Part shown: in pieces, positions 1-7,477 of the stretch | Layout of the letters: every line of letters begins with the position of its first letter | Numbering within the stretch: position 1 is the stretch's first letter | Assembly: GCA_024644285.1 (NCBI GenBank) | Contig: JAHELH010000023.1 | Location: 1 to 16,316 of the forward strand | Direction of reading: 5' to 3' | DNA length: 16,316 bases | Source: Paracoccaceae bacterium | Lineage (GTDB): Bacteria > Pseudomonadota > Alphaproteobacteria > Rhodobacterales > Rhodobacteraceae | Notes under the pieces: generated by a model | What the model saw: the letters and a program-made list of their open reading frames with translations, nothing else | What the model was told of the DNA's origin: nothing | The model's database searches: none | Made by a program: the position numbers and the translations under genes

Positions 1-275
1 TCGACATCCGCGAGGAAAGCGAGCGGCGGCGCGACGGGGCGATCCCGGGATCGATGCATCTGCCCTACGGCCAGTTCGAGACCTATTGCGAGGCGACCGG
101 CCCGCTGAAGAGCCTGGAGCGGAACGGGCGTCTGTTGCTCTATTGCGCGGTGGGCGAGCGTTCGACCCTGGCGGTCGAGATCGCCGCCGAGCATGGGCTG
201 AAGAACCTGGCGCACGTGCCGGGCGGGTTCCGGGCGTGGCGGGCGGCCGGGGGCAGCATCGAGCGGATCGAGTAA
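1..275 (+). CDS. Rhodanese-like domain protein (3' part only)
   Basis: This is the last 90 residues of a rhodanese-fold protein whose start lies before the window; the frame is open from base 3 without a start that must be used. The visible part begins with the family pattern DIREESE...GAIPGS, which in rhodanese domains precedes the active-site half. The active-site loop CAVGERS follows, with the catalytic Cys codon at 144-146. It matches the usual CxxGxRS loop that carries the persulfide in sulfurtransferases. The C-terminal helix and the final G-GFRAWRAAGG segment are typical of single-domain rhodaneses. The substrate cannot be told; single-domain rhodaneses act in thiosulfate or cysteine sulfur transfer, or only in signalling. 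It converges with the next gene, with one base between the stop codons. I am confident of the domain, not of the role or full length. Confidence 0.85.
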   Translation, partial: DIREESERRRDGAIPGSMHLPYGQFETYCEATGPLKSLERNGRLLLYCAVGERSTLAVEIAAEHGLKNLAHVPGGFRAWRAAGGSIERIE

Positions 276-276
276 T

Positions 277-1581
277 TCAATCGCCGGCAGGGATGGCAAG
301 AACCTCGACGGCGGACTTTCCGTCGCCATGAACCGTGACCGCCAGGTGGCGTGCGCCGAGAAAGGCCAGGGTCGGCCGGTTATGGACCGGCAGATGGCGG
401 CGGTAGAGCTCGGCGCCGCGCGCCACGTCGACGACGATCACCGCGCTGGGGACATTGCCGATCGTGACGTTGGTCGACGTGGCGACCGCGAAGTGGCGGC
501 CATCGGCGGCGAGGCTGAGGTCGTCGATGCCGCTGCCGCGCGGGATCGTCATGGTGCCCTGGCCGGCGGCAAGGGACCAGACGATGCGCGCCCGGCCCTC
601 ATCGCGATAGCCGTCCCAGGCGATCCAGCCGTCTCCGTGCCACTGGAACCCCCAACGTGCGTCATGAATGCCTTCGGGCGACACTGGTCCGCGGAGAACC
701 CTGCCTCGCGTGTCGATCTGGAATATCTGGTTCCGATACCGGGCGAGCGTGACCGGGCCGTCGCGGGTGGCGGCGCCCAGCAGGGTCAGTTGCGCCTCGC
801 GCGGCAGGTCGAGCGCCACGCTGCGGTCGGCCAAGCCGTCCAGGTCGCGAATGCGGATGTGGTGCGCGCCCGGGCTGCCGTTTGCGGCGCGGTCGAGCCA
901 CAGCAATGCGCGCCCGTCGTCGGACAGGATCGGCGCCCAGTGCGCGAGTCCCGGTGGCGGGGTCTGCGGCCCGGCGGCCGGCGCCGGCCCGACGTAATGT
1001 TGCCCGCCGCCGGCGTCGCGGTAGAGCAGGTGTCCGCCAGGCGCGACGGCATCGATGCTTAAACCGACGGGCGGCGCGCCGTCGGCCGGGAGCACCCGGC
1101 ATCCGGGCATCAGCAGCCGGGCGCGCCGGCGGTCGGGGGCCCGCTCGACCCAGATCTCGCCGGCACGGACCAGCGCCAGGTCAGACCCGGCCTGGACCGG
1201 GACGATACGCGCGTCGGCGACGCGGCAGGCGCTCTGCAGCGATCCGGTCTCGGGCCCTGGCTGCGCCTCGACAAGCAGGACGCGGGGGATGGCGTAGAGC
1301 ACAAGCACGTTGGCGCCGCCGATCGCCAGCGGCACCGCGGCCGCCAGCGCCGCCAGCCGCGTCCAGCGCGGCGCGGCCAGCAGGCGGTAGATCAGCGCGA
1401 ATATCGCCGCCTGTATCGCGAGGGTCGCGGCGAAGACCGCAAGGGTGAACGGCGCGACATCGCGCGCGCCGGCAAGCAGGGTTCCGAGGCTCAGCCAGCC
1501 GGCGTGGATGTGGAATATCGGGATCAGGTAGACGGCGCAGGACAGCGCGAGGGCAACCGGAATAGCCCGGGCCGGCGTCAT
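277..1581 (-). CDS. Hypothetical membrane protein with probable beta-propeller domain
   Basis: I do not recognise this 434-residue protein by name. Residues about 6-24, 44-68 and 76-99 are hydrophobic enough for three membrane helices. They are followed by a soluble region of about 330 residues. That part holds repeated short motifs of the type 'S-x-DG-[RH]-x-[LF]-[LA]-[WV]' (for example around LSDDGRALLWLD and LAADGRHFAVA) and many beta-strand-like segments ending in I-x-x-x-D. This suggests a WD40/YVTN-like beta-propeller, probably outside the cytoplasm. No catalytic motif is visible. No clear Shine-Dalgarno precedes the ATG, but no better in-frame start is evident. It lies downstream of the ABC importer on the same strand, separated by 72 bases with a GC-rich hairpin, so co-transcription is possible but unproven. 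Function unknown. Confidence 0.7.
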   Translation of the reverse strand: MTPARAIPVALALSCAVYLIPIFHIHAGWLSLGTLLAGARDVAPFTLAVFAATLAIQAAIFALIYRLLAAPRWTRLAALAAAVPLAIGGANVLVLYAIPRVLLVEAQPGPETGSLQSACRVADARIVPVQAGSDLALVRAGEIWVERAPDRRRARLLMPGCRVLPADGAPPVGLSIDAVAPGGHLLYRDAGGGQHYVGPAPAAGPQTPPPGLAHWAPILSDDGRALLWLDRAANGSPGAHHIRIRDLDGLADRSVALDLPREAQLTLLGAATRDGPVTLARYRNQIFQIDTRGRVLRGPVSPEGIHDARWGFQWHGDGWIAWDGYRDEGRARIVWSLAAGQGTMTIPRGSGIDDLSLAADGRHFAVATSTNVTIGNVPSAVIVVDVARGAELYRRHLPVHNRPTLAFLGARHLAVTVHGDGKSAVEVLAIPAGD

Positions 1582-1607
1582 CGGAAAGCTTGGTCCGGAC
1601 GAGACGA

Positions 1608-1627
1608 CCCGCCCGTTTCGGGGCGGG
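1608..1627 (-). terminator. GC-rich hairpin after the solute-binding protein gene
   Basis: The sequence cccgccc-gttt-cg-gggcggg forms a perfect 7-bp stem with a 6-base loop. It sits 26 bases after the stop of the binding-protein gene and before the next minus-strand gene. On the minus strand no T-run follows, so it is not a classical intrinsic terminator. It may be a weak terminator or an mRNA 3'-end stabiliser. Confidence 0.4.
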
Positions 1628-1653
1628 CCGAAAATTCAGCGTGACGTGTCAGC

Positions 1654-3219
1654 CTACGCGAACCACCAGCGCTCGGCGATTCGGCTGCCGTCCATCTGCC
1701 AGAGGTTTCCGATGTCCGGCCCGTGCGCCAGCTTGGACGACGCCGCGTCCACGTAGTTGGCGTACATCGGGACGATGGTGCCGCCCTCGGACGACATGAT
1801 CGCCTGCATCTCGTGGTAGATTTCACGCCGCTTGTCGGTGTCGAGCTCGGCCCGGCCCAGAAGCAGAAGCTCCTGGAATCGCGCGCTGTCCTCGCTGTCC
1901 CACTGCGAGTCGTTCCACGGCACCCCGGCCTCGTAGGCGGTCGAGAACATCCAGTCCTCGGTGGCGCGGCCCGACCAGTAGCAGGCGCACCACGGCTTTT
2001 TCAGCCAGACGTTCGACCAGTAGCCGTCGGCCGGTTCCTGGATGACGTTGATGGTGATGCCGGCGGCGCCCGCCGAGGCCTGGTAAAGCTGCGCGGCGTC
2101 CACCGCGCCTGGGAAGGCCGCGTCCGAGGCCGACAGGTCGATGGTCAGGTTCTCCATCCCGGCCTCTTTGAGGTGGAACTTGGCCTTGTCCGGGTCGTAG
2201 GAGTTCTGCGGCAGATCTCTGGCGTAGAACTGGTTCGCCGGGCCGATCGGGTGATCGTTGGCGACCGCGCCATGGCCGAGCAGGATCTTGTCGACCAATT
2301 CCTGCCGGTTGACGGCGAATTTCAGCGCCTTGCGGACGTTGACGTCGTTGAACGGCGCGACGTTGGTCAGCATCGGGAAGGTGAAGTGCTGGTTGCCCGT
2401 CACCTCGAAGATCATGACGTTCGGGTTGGCGCGCATCAGCGGCTCGGTCTTGAAATCGACGCGGTTCACGGCGTCGACCTGACCGGTCATCAGCGCGTTC
2501 ATCCGCGCCGTGCTGTCGTTAATCGCGATGGCCTCGATCGAGTCGAACCAGCCGGCGCGGCCGTCCTTGTAGTGGCTGTCGACGCGGCTGACGACGGTGC
2601 GCACGCCCGGATCGAAGCTTTCGACCTTGTACAGCCCGGTGCCGATGCCGCCCGCGATGGCCTCTTGGACCTGGCCGGCCGGGAACATCAGGATGTGATA
2701 GTCCGACATCAGGTACGGGAAGTCGGCATTGCCGGCCTCGAGCGTGAACTGCACCTGGTGGTCGGACATCTTCTTCATCTCGGCGATGGCAGAGACGATG
2801 GGCTTGGCGGCCGACTTGGCGCCTTCGGCCACGTGCATCTGCAGCGATTCGATGACGTCGTCGGCGCCGAACGGCTTGCCGTTGTGGAAGGTCACGCCCT
2901 GGCGCAGGTTGAAGGTCCACACCTTGGCGTCGGGCGAGGCTTCCCAGCTTTCGGCCAGTTCGCCGACCAGTTCGCCGGCGGCGTTGACCTCGGTCAGGCA
3001 ATCGAAGACGCAGCCATGCGCCATCATGATCATGTAGCTGTCGGAATGGGTGCGTCCGTCCCAGCTGTCCGAGGTATTGGCCCCGGCGATCCCCATGCGC
3101 AGCGTGCCGCCGCGCTTCGGTTCCGAATGGCTGGCCCCGAAAGTGCGCGTTCCCATCGCGCCCAGAACGCCCGCGGCGGCGCCCGTCTGCAGCAATCCGC
3201 GTCTGCTTAGTCGTGTCAT
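1654..3219 (-). CDS. Peptide/nickel-type ABC transporter solute-binding protein (SBP family 5), Tat-exported
   Basis: This periplasmic binding protein of 521 residues would capture the ligand of the adjacent ABC importer. It belongs to the SBP_bac_5 (DppA/OppA/NikA) family. The N-terminus MTRLSRRGLLQTGAAAGVLG carries a twin-arginine signal (SRRGLL, Arg 6-7), so export folded through Tat is inferred. Residues about 83-125 contain the family signature (L-A-E-S-W, then W-T-F-x-L-R-x-G-V-x-F-H-x-G-x-P-F-x-A-D-D-V). I chose the ATG at 3219 because GGGAG lies about nine bases upstream and the Tat signal follows at once; an in-frame GTG at 3297 would add 26 unlikely residues. It is the last gene of the importer operon, after a 74-base gap. 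The ligand is not evident: peptides, opines or other small molecules are all possible in this family. Confidence 0.93.
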   Translation of the reverse strand: MTRLSRRGLLQTGAAAGVLGAMGTRTFGASHSEPKRGGTLRMGIAGANTSDSWDGRTHSDSYMIMMAHGCVFDCLTEVNAAGELVGELAESWEASPDAKVWTFNLRQGVTFHNGKPFGADDVIESLQMHVAEGAKSAAKPIVSAIAEMKKMSDHQVQFTLEAGNADFPYLMSDYHILMFPAGQVQEAIAGGIGTGLYKVESFDPGVRTVVSRVDSHYKDGRAGWFDSIEAIAINDSTARMNALMTGQVDAVNRVDFKTEPLMRANPNVMIFEVTGNQHFTFPMLTNVAPFNDVNVRKALKFAVNRQELVDKILLGHGAVANDHPIGPANQFYARDLPQNSYDPDKAKFHLKEAGMENLTIDLSASDAAFPGAVDAAQLYQASAGAAGITINVIQEPADGYWSNVWLKKPWCACYWSGRATEDWMFSTAYEAGVPWNDSQWDSEDSARFQELLLLGRAELDTDKRREIYHEMQAIMSSEGGTIVPMYANYVDAASSKLAHGPDIGNLWQMDGSRIAERWWFA

Positions 3220-3293
3220 GTAGTCATCTCCCGTTGATTTGATTTTTTTGGACGTCCAGGCCGCGCCCGGCCTTCGGATCTGGTGATTCGCCG
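3220..3293 (-). promoter_or_regulatory. Intercistronic gap with hairpin before the binding-protein gene
   Basis: The 74 bases between the ATPase stop and the binding-protein start are the only sizeable gap in the importer operon. On the minus strand they hold AGGCC-GGGCGC-GGCCT (5-bp stem), then the palindrome GGACGTCC and an A-run, then the ribosome site GGGAG. No T-run follows the stem. Such a hairpin can stabilise a highly expressed binding-protein mRNA; this role is inference. Confidence 0.35.
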
Positions 3294-4946
3294 TCACATA
3301 TTACCAACAGCCGCGTCGCCGATGTTATCAACTCCGCGTTCGGCCAGCAGGTTGGTCAGCCAGTCCGGGTCCATTTCTGGCACCGAGCTGAGCAGGAGGT
3401 CGGTATAGGGATGGTGCGGCGGCCGGAACATTTCGGTTTTCGGCCCCTGCTCGACCACGCGGCCGTCCTTCATTACCACGACCTCGTCGGCGATGGACCG
3501 TACCGTGGCCAGGTCATGGGTGATGAACATGTAGCTGAGCCCCAGCTCGTCCTGCAGTTTGGCCAGCAGGCGCAGAATGCCCTCGGCCACCAGCTGGTCC
3601 AGCGCGCTGGTCACCTCGTCGCAGATGATGAACTTGGGCTCGGCGGCGAGCGCCCGGGCGATGCCGACGCGCTGCTTCTGGCCACCTGACAACTCCGATG
3701 GCAGGCGGTCGATGAACTGGTCGGGCTCCAACTCGATCTCGCGCAACAGCTCTTTCACGCGCTCGCGCTTCTCCTGGCCCTTCAGCCCCATGTAGAACTC
3801 CACCGGCCGGCCGATGATCTCTCCGATCGTCTTGCGCGGGTTCAGCGCGGTGTCGGCCATCTGGTAAATCATCTGCGCCTGGCGCAGCTGCATCTTGGTG
3901 CGCTTGCGGTAGTCGCCGGGCATCGGCTCGCCCTCGAATTCCACGACGCCTTCCAGCGGCGGCAGCAGCCCGGTGATCACCCGCGCGGCCGTCGACTTGC
4001 CCGAGCCGGATTCGCCGACCACGGCCACCGTGCGCCCGGCATGGATGTCGAAAGTGATGTCGTGCAGCACCTTCACCCTGCCATAGGCGGCGGTGACGTT
4101 CTTGACGCTGACAACCGGCACCGCGCCCGCCGGCGGCGGCGGTTTCTGCGGACGCTGAAAGCTGCGCACGGCCCACAGGCTCTTGGTGTAGTCCTGGGTC
4201 GGCGATGCCAGCATCGTGCGGGTGTCGGATTCCTCGACCTCGTCGCCTTTCAGCATGACCTTGATGCGATCGGCCATCTGGGCGACCACGGCCAGGTCGT
4301 GGGTGATATAGATCGCCGCGGTGTCGAACTGGCTGACGATATCGCGGATCGAAGCCAGCACCTCGATCTGGGTGGTGACGTCCAGCGCCGTCGTCGGCTC
4401 GTCGAAAATGATCAGATCCGGGCGGCAGGACATCGCCATCGCGGTCATCGCGCGTTGCAGCTGCCCGCCCGAGACCTGGTGCGGATAGCGGAAGCCGATA
4501 TGCTCGGGGTCGGGCAGGCGCAGCTTTTCGTAAAGCTCCATCGCGTCGCGCTCGCTGTCGATGCGGGAAGAGACGCGGTGCTGCACCGGCGCCTCGGTAT
4601 GCTGGTCGATCAGCTTGTGCGCGGGGTTGAAGCTGGCCGCCGCCGACTGCGCGACATAGGCGATGCGCCGGCCCAGAAGCTCGCGCTTCACCGCGGCCGA
4701 GGCGTTGATCAGGTCGACACCGTCGAACAGCACCTTGCCGCTGGTGATGCGCACGCCGTCGCGGGTGAACCCCATGGCGGCCAGGCCCAGGGTCGACTTA
4801 CCGGCGCCGGATTCGCCGATCAGGCCCAGCACCTCGCCGCGGCGCAGATCGAAGCTGGCGCCGTTGATGATCGGGATCCAGGTCTCGTCGCTGCGCCCTT
4901 CCAGGTACAGGTTGCGGACCTTGACGAGGATATCGCGATCGGCCAT
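3294..4946 (-). CDS. Dipeptide/oligopeptide ABC transporter ATP-binding protein, two fused ATPase domains (DppD-DppF type)
   Basis: This cytoplasmic energy-coupling subunit is 550 residues long and has two complete nucleotide-binding domains in one chain, the arrangement seen in GsiA and YejF. Domain 1 has Walker A GESGAGKS (44-51), signature VSGGQ (158-162), Walker B LIIFDE (178-183) and switch His 216. Domain 2 has Walker A GESGSGKST (311-319), signature LSGGQ (419-423) and Walker B FIICDE (439-444). Domain 2 also has the Q-loop region with ALNPRKTIGEII, typical of the DppF/OppF family. The proline-rich linker lies near 268-274. All key catalytic residues appear intact in both halves. The gene starts 3 bases after the preceding permease stop, so translational coupling is likely. 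One fused ATPase means no second ATPase gene is needed, which agrees with the neighbourhood. Confidence 0.95.
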   Translation of the reverse strand: MADRDILVKVRNLYLEGRSDETWIPIINGASFDLRRGEVLGLIGESGAGKSTLGLAAMGFTRDGVRITSGKVLFDGVDLINASAAVKRELLGRRIAYVAQSAAASFNPAHKLIDQHTEAPVQHRVSSRIDSERDAMELYEKLRLPDPEHIGFRYPHQVSGGQLQRAMTAMAMSCRPDLIIFDEPTTALDVTTQIEVLASIRDIVSQFDTAAIYITHDLAVVAQMADRIKVMLKGDEVEESDTRTMLASPTQDYTKSLWAVRSFQRPQKPPPPAGAVPVVSVKNVTAAYGRVKVLHDITFDIHAGRTVAVVGESGSGKSTAARVITGLLPPLEGVVEFEGEPMPGDYRKRTKMQLRQAQMIYQMADTALNPRKTIGEIIGRPVEFYMGLKGQEKRERVKELLREIELEPDQFIDRLPSELSGGQKQRVGIARALAAEPKFIICDEVTSALDQLVAEGILRLLAKLQDELGLSYMFITHDLATVRSIADEVVVMKDGRVVEQGPKTEMFRPPHHPYTDLLLSSVPEMDPDWLTNLLAERGVDNIGDAAVGNM

Positions 4947-4949
4947 CGG

Positions 4950-6395
4950 CTACTCCTTCAGTCCCGAGGACTTGTGCAGCATCCAGTCGACGACGAAGTT
5001 GACGGCGACGGTCAGAAGCGCGATGGCACCGGCGGCCAGAAGCGGCGTGATCGCGGCCTGCGGCGCGAAGGGCGCGAAGTTGATGAAGGCCGCCATGTCG
5101 CGGACCATTGTGCCCCAGTCGGCCAGCGGCGGCTGGATGCCGACGCCAAGGAACGACAGCGCCGCGATGGTCAGGAAGACGAAGCAGAAGCGCAGGCCGA
5201 ATTCGGCCAGCAAGGGCGCGGTGGCGTTGGGCAGGATTTCCTTGAAGATCAGGTAGGTCAGACCCTCGCCGCGCAGCTTGGCGGCTTCGATATAGTCCAT
5301 CACCACGATGTTCAGGCCGACGGCACGCGCCAGACGGTAGACTCGGGTCGAGTCGATCACCGCGATGATGACGACCATGAAAACGGTCAGCGGGATGCCC
5401 AGCCGGGGTGCCCAGACAGAGGCGATCGTCATCAGGAGCAGCGCGAAGATCAGCGACGGGATCGCCATCAGCACGTCGACGGCGCGGCTAACCAGCTGGT
5501 CGAGCCAGCCGCCCAGCGTGGCGGCGAGAAAGCCGAGCGAGGCGCCGATGAAGAAGGCCAAGAGCGTGGTGGCGAAGGCGATGCCCACGGTGTTCTGCGC
5601 GCCGTAGATCAGGCGCGACAGGATGTCCCGGCCGATCTGGTCGGTGCCCAGCGGAAATTCCGGATTGCCACCCAGCGCAGGGTTGCCGCCCGGCACGACA
5701 TTGGCGGCGCCCAGCACCTGCTCTTGCCCGTAGGGCGCGATCAGGGGCGCGAAGATTGCCACGATGGCATAGGCGATGATCACCAGAATGCCGAACGAAG
5801 CCGTCAACGGCATCGTTCGGAACAGCTTGCGGCTCCAGCCCGGGCCGACGCGTTTGCCCAGTTCCTTGAACCCCGTTCCCAGAACCGCGGCGATCAGAAG
5901 TCCCTGGATCGCCCAGCGGAAGAAGACCACGCTGGCGCGCGGCGTCCCCTGCTCGGTGACCACCGGCTGAAAGTAGAACCAGACCGACCAGATAAGCACA
6001 ACCGCTGCCAGCACATAGCCGAACGACACGCCATAGGGCATGTCGCGGAAGCGGGGCGCGTTGTTGGTCAGGCGCTGGCCCGCCCAGCGGAACAGCCACC
6101 CGAACGCGGCGATGGCCGCGATCAGCAGGATCAGGAAGCGCAGAGTGTCGCGCCCACCGATGAACGCGCTCCACAACAGCGTCAGCGACGCGACGATCAG
6201 AACCGCGAGCAAGGACGCCAGGAACAGCGGCATCTCGTCGAATGTCTCGCCGCGCGAATCGAAAGCGCTGCCGATGCCGCGCAGCAGGAAGCCGGCAAAG
6301 GTGAACAGCGCCAGCACCGCCAGGATGACGGCAAAGACGCCGAAAGCCTCGATCAGGTCGCCGAAGACGTTGTCGTATGGGCTTTCGAAGATCAT
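4950..6395 (-). CDS. ABC transporter permease, DppC family, with long N-terminal membrane extension
   Basis: This is the second membrane subunit of the importer. Residues about 195-481 match a normal DppC-type permease of roughly 290 residues. They include the first-helix region, the GTDQIGRDILSRLIYGAQ segment (about 250-267), and the cytoplasmic EAA loop that contacts the ATPase (EAAKLRG...ILPN, about 370-390). The first 190 residues are not part of the usual family length. They contain four or five further hydrophobic stretches (about 16-38, 56-78, 85-103, 122-140, 158-173) joined by charged loops. The extension is in frame, with no sign of frameshift, and starts at an ATG that overlaps the upstream permease stop by four bases (ATGA). 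That makes the long form the translated one. Permease function is secure; the role of the extension is unknown. Confidence 0.93.
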   Translation of the reverse strand: MIFESPYDNVFGDLIEAFGVFAVILAVLALFTFAGFLLRGIGSAFDSRGETFDEMPLFLASLLAVLIVASLTLLWSAFIGGRDTLRFLILLIAAIAAFGWLFRWAGQRLTNNAPRFRDMPYGVSFGYVLAAVVLIWSVWFYFQPVVTEQGTPRASVVFFRWAIQGLLIAAVLGTGFKELGKRVGPGWSRKLFRTMPLTASFGILVIIAYAIVAIFAPLIAPYGQEQVLGAANVVPGGNPALGGNPEFPLGTDQIGRDILSRLIYGAQNTVGIAFATTLLAFFIGASLGFLAATLGGWLDQLVSRAVDVLMAIPSLIFALLLMTIASVWAPRLGIPLTVFMVVIIAVIDSTRVYRLARAVGLNIVVMDYIEAAKLRGEGLTYLIFKEILPNATAPLLAEFGLRFCFVFLTIAALSFLGVGIQPPLADWGTMVRDMAAFINFAPFAPQAAITPLLAAGAIALLTVAVNFVVDWMLHKSSGLKE

Positions 6396-7387
6396 TTCGG
6401 ATGCCTCAGCCGCGGGTTCGACAGGATCGACAGGATGTCGGCCATCAGGTTCAGCAGGATGTAGGCGGCGGCGAAGATCAGGCAGCAGGCCTGCACCACC
6501 GGGATGTCACGGATCTTGACGCTGTCGACGAACAACTGGCCGATGCCGGGATAGACGAAGACCACCTCGATCACCACGACGCCGGTGATCAGATAGGCGA
6601 GGTTCAGTGCGACCACGTTGATGATCGGCGCCAGCGCGTTCGGCAGGGCGTGGCGGACGATGACGCGCATCGGGCTGATGCCCTTCAGCCGCGCCATCTC
6701 GATATAGGGCGAGGCCAGCAGGTTGATGATCGCCGCCCGCGTCATCCGCATCATGTGCGCGGTGACGACCAACGTCAGGGTCAGGGCCGGCAGCAGCGTC
6801 TTCTCCAACCGGTCGGCAAAGGTCATGCCTTCGAAGATGTTGGACAATGACGGCAGGACCGGGTTCAGCACGGCGAGGAACAGGATCAGGATGTAGGCCA
6901 GGAAGAATTCGGGGCTCGAGATCGAGGTGAGGGTGAAGATGTTCGCCGCCCGGTCGAAGACCGAGTTGCGGTAGAGCGCGGCCAGCACCCCCAGAAACAG
7001 CGAGATCGGCACCGCGATGGCGGCGGTTACAGTGGCGAGAAACATGGTGTTGCTGAAACGTGGCGCGATCTGGTCGAGGACCGTCACCCTCTCGCCGGCC
7101 TCGGCTCCGACGAAGCTGGCAAAGTTCGCCTGCGCAAAACTCGACCCCATGTCGCCCCGAAGCGCGCCCGCCAGCCAGTCGAAATAGCGCACGACCAGCG
7201 GCTGATCGAGACCGAGATCCTTCCGGATTGCGTCGACCGCCTCGGGTGTCGCGCCCTGGCCCAGGATCGCCTGGGCAAAATCGCCCGGCAGCATGTTGAC
7301 CGCGGTGAAGATGACGATGGAGACGACAAGAAGCGTCAGGAGTCCCAGGACAAGCCGTTGCAGAATGATCCGTGCGACCGATCCCAA
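6392..7387 (-). CDS. ABC transporter permease, DppB family (TTG start)
   Basis: This is the first membrane subunit of the importer, 331 residues. It has the family's first helix (about 10-31), the periplasmic motif LGLDQPL..RYFDWL-G-LRGDMGSSF (about 58-84), and the EAA loop (YIEMARLKG...ALPN, about 228-250). The C-terminal VYPGIGQLFVDSVKIRD segment (about 278-293) is also present. No ATG or GTG lies in frame between the upstream in-frame stop (7421-7423) and residue 32. The TTG at 7385-7387, with GGGGGA nine bases before it, is therefore the best start. A TTG start usually lowers translation. An ATG at 7395-7397 is in another frame and does not encode the permease. The gene heads the operon and overlaps the next permease by four bases. 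Confidence 0.93.
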   Translation of the reverse strand: MGSVARIILQRLVLGLLTLLVVSIVIFTAVNMLPGDFAQAILGQGATPEAVDAIRKDLGLDQPLVVRYFDWLAGALRGDMGSSFAQANFASFVGAEAGERVTVLDQIAPRFSNTMFLATVTAAIAVPISLFLGVLAALYRNSVFDRAANIFTLTSISSPEFFLAYILILFLAVLNPVLPSLSNIFEGMTFADRLEKTLLPALTLTLVVTAHMMRMTRAAIINLLASPYIEMARLKGISPMRVIVRHALPNALAPIINVVALNLAYLITGVVVIEVVFVYPGIGQLFVDSVKIRDIPVVQACCLIFAAAYILLNLMADILSILSNPRLRHPK

Positions 7388-7396
7388 AGCCTGACA

Positions 7397-7419
7397 TCCC
7401 CCCGCTGTTGTGCAGCGGG
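7397..7419 (-). promoter_or_regulatory. Leader hairpin abutting the Shine-Dalgarno of the importer operon
   Basis: On the minus strand CCCGCTG-CACAA-CAGCGGG forms a perfect 7-bp stem with a 5-base loop. The ribosome site GGGGGA of the TTG-started permease follows directly and shares its first Gs with the stem's 3' arm. The structure could limit ribosome access. Whether it is regulated is not known from sequence. Confidence 0.4.
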
Positions 7420-7450
7420 ATCAGGTTAGCAACTAGGGGTCACAAGTAAA

Positions 7451-7467
7451 CCCTTGATCCGTAAGGG
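7451..7467 (-). terminator. Weak terminator-like hairpin after pip
   Basis: On the minus strand CCCTT-ACGGATC-AAGGG is followed by TTTACTT. It lies 11 bases after the pip stop and upstream of the importer operon. The stem is only five pairs, so terminator function is tentative. Confidence 0.35.
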
Positions 7468-7477
7468 GCGCGAATCG

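Noticed and set aside
1723..3210. A 495-codon plus-strand open frame
   Set aside because: It is antisense to the solute-binding protein gene, with composition typical of a shadow frame and no recognisable motif.
4041..6464. An 807-codon open frame on the plus strand
   Set aside because: It is antisense to the ATPase and permease genes and codes for a His/Arg/Gln/Asp-rich chain with no domain. This is the usual shadow of GC-rich coding sequence with third-position bias.
7395..7397. An ATG just upstream of the TTG start of the DppB-like gene
   Set aside because: It is in a different frame; the frame it opens is an Arg/Pro/His-rich shadow, and the permease homology runs from the TTG.
7388..7470. 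A possible TPP riboswitch suggested by ACCTGATC on the minus strand before the importer
   Set aside because: The 5' half (GGGGTGC and CTGAGA) is absent and the remainder does not fold like the THI element. The short match is best explained by chance.
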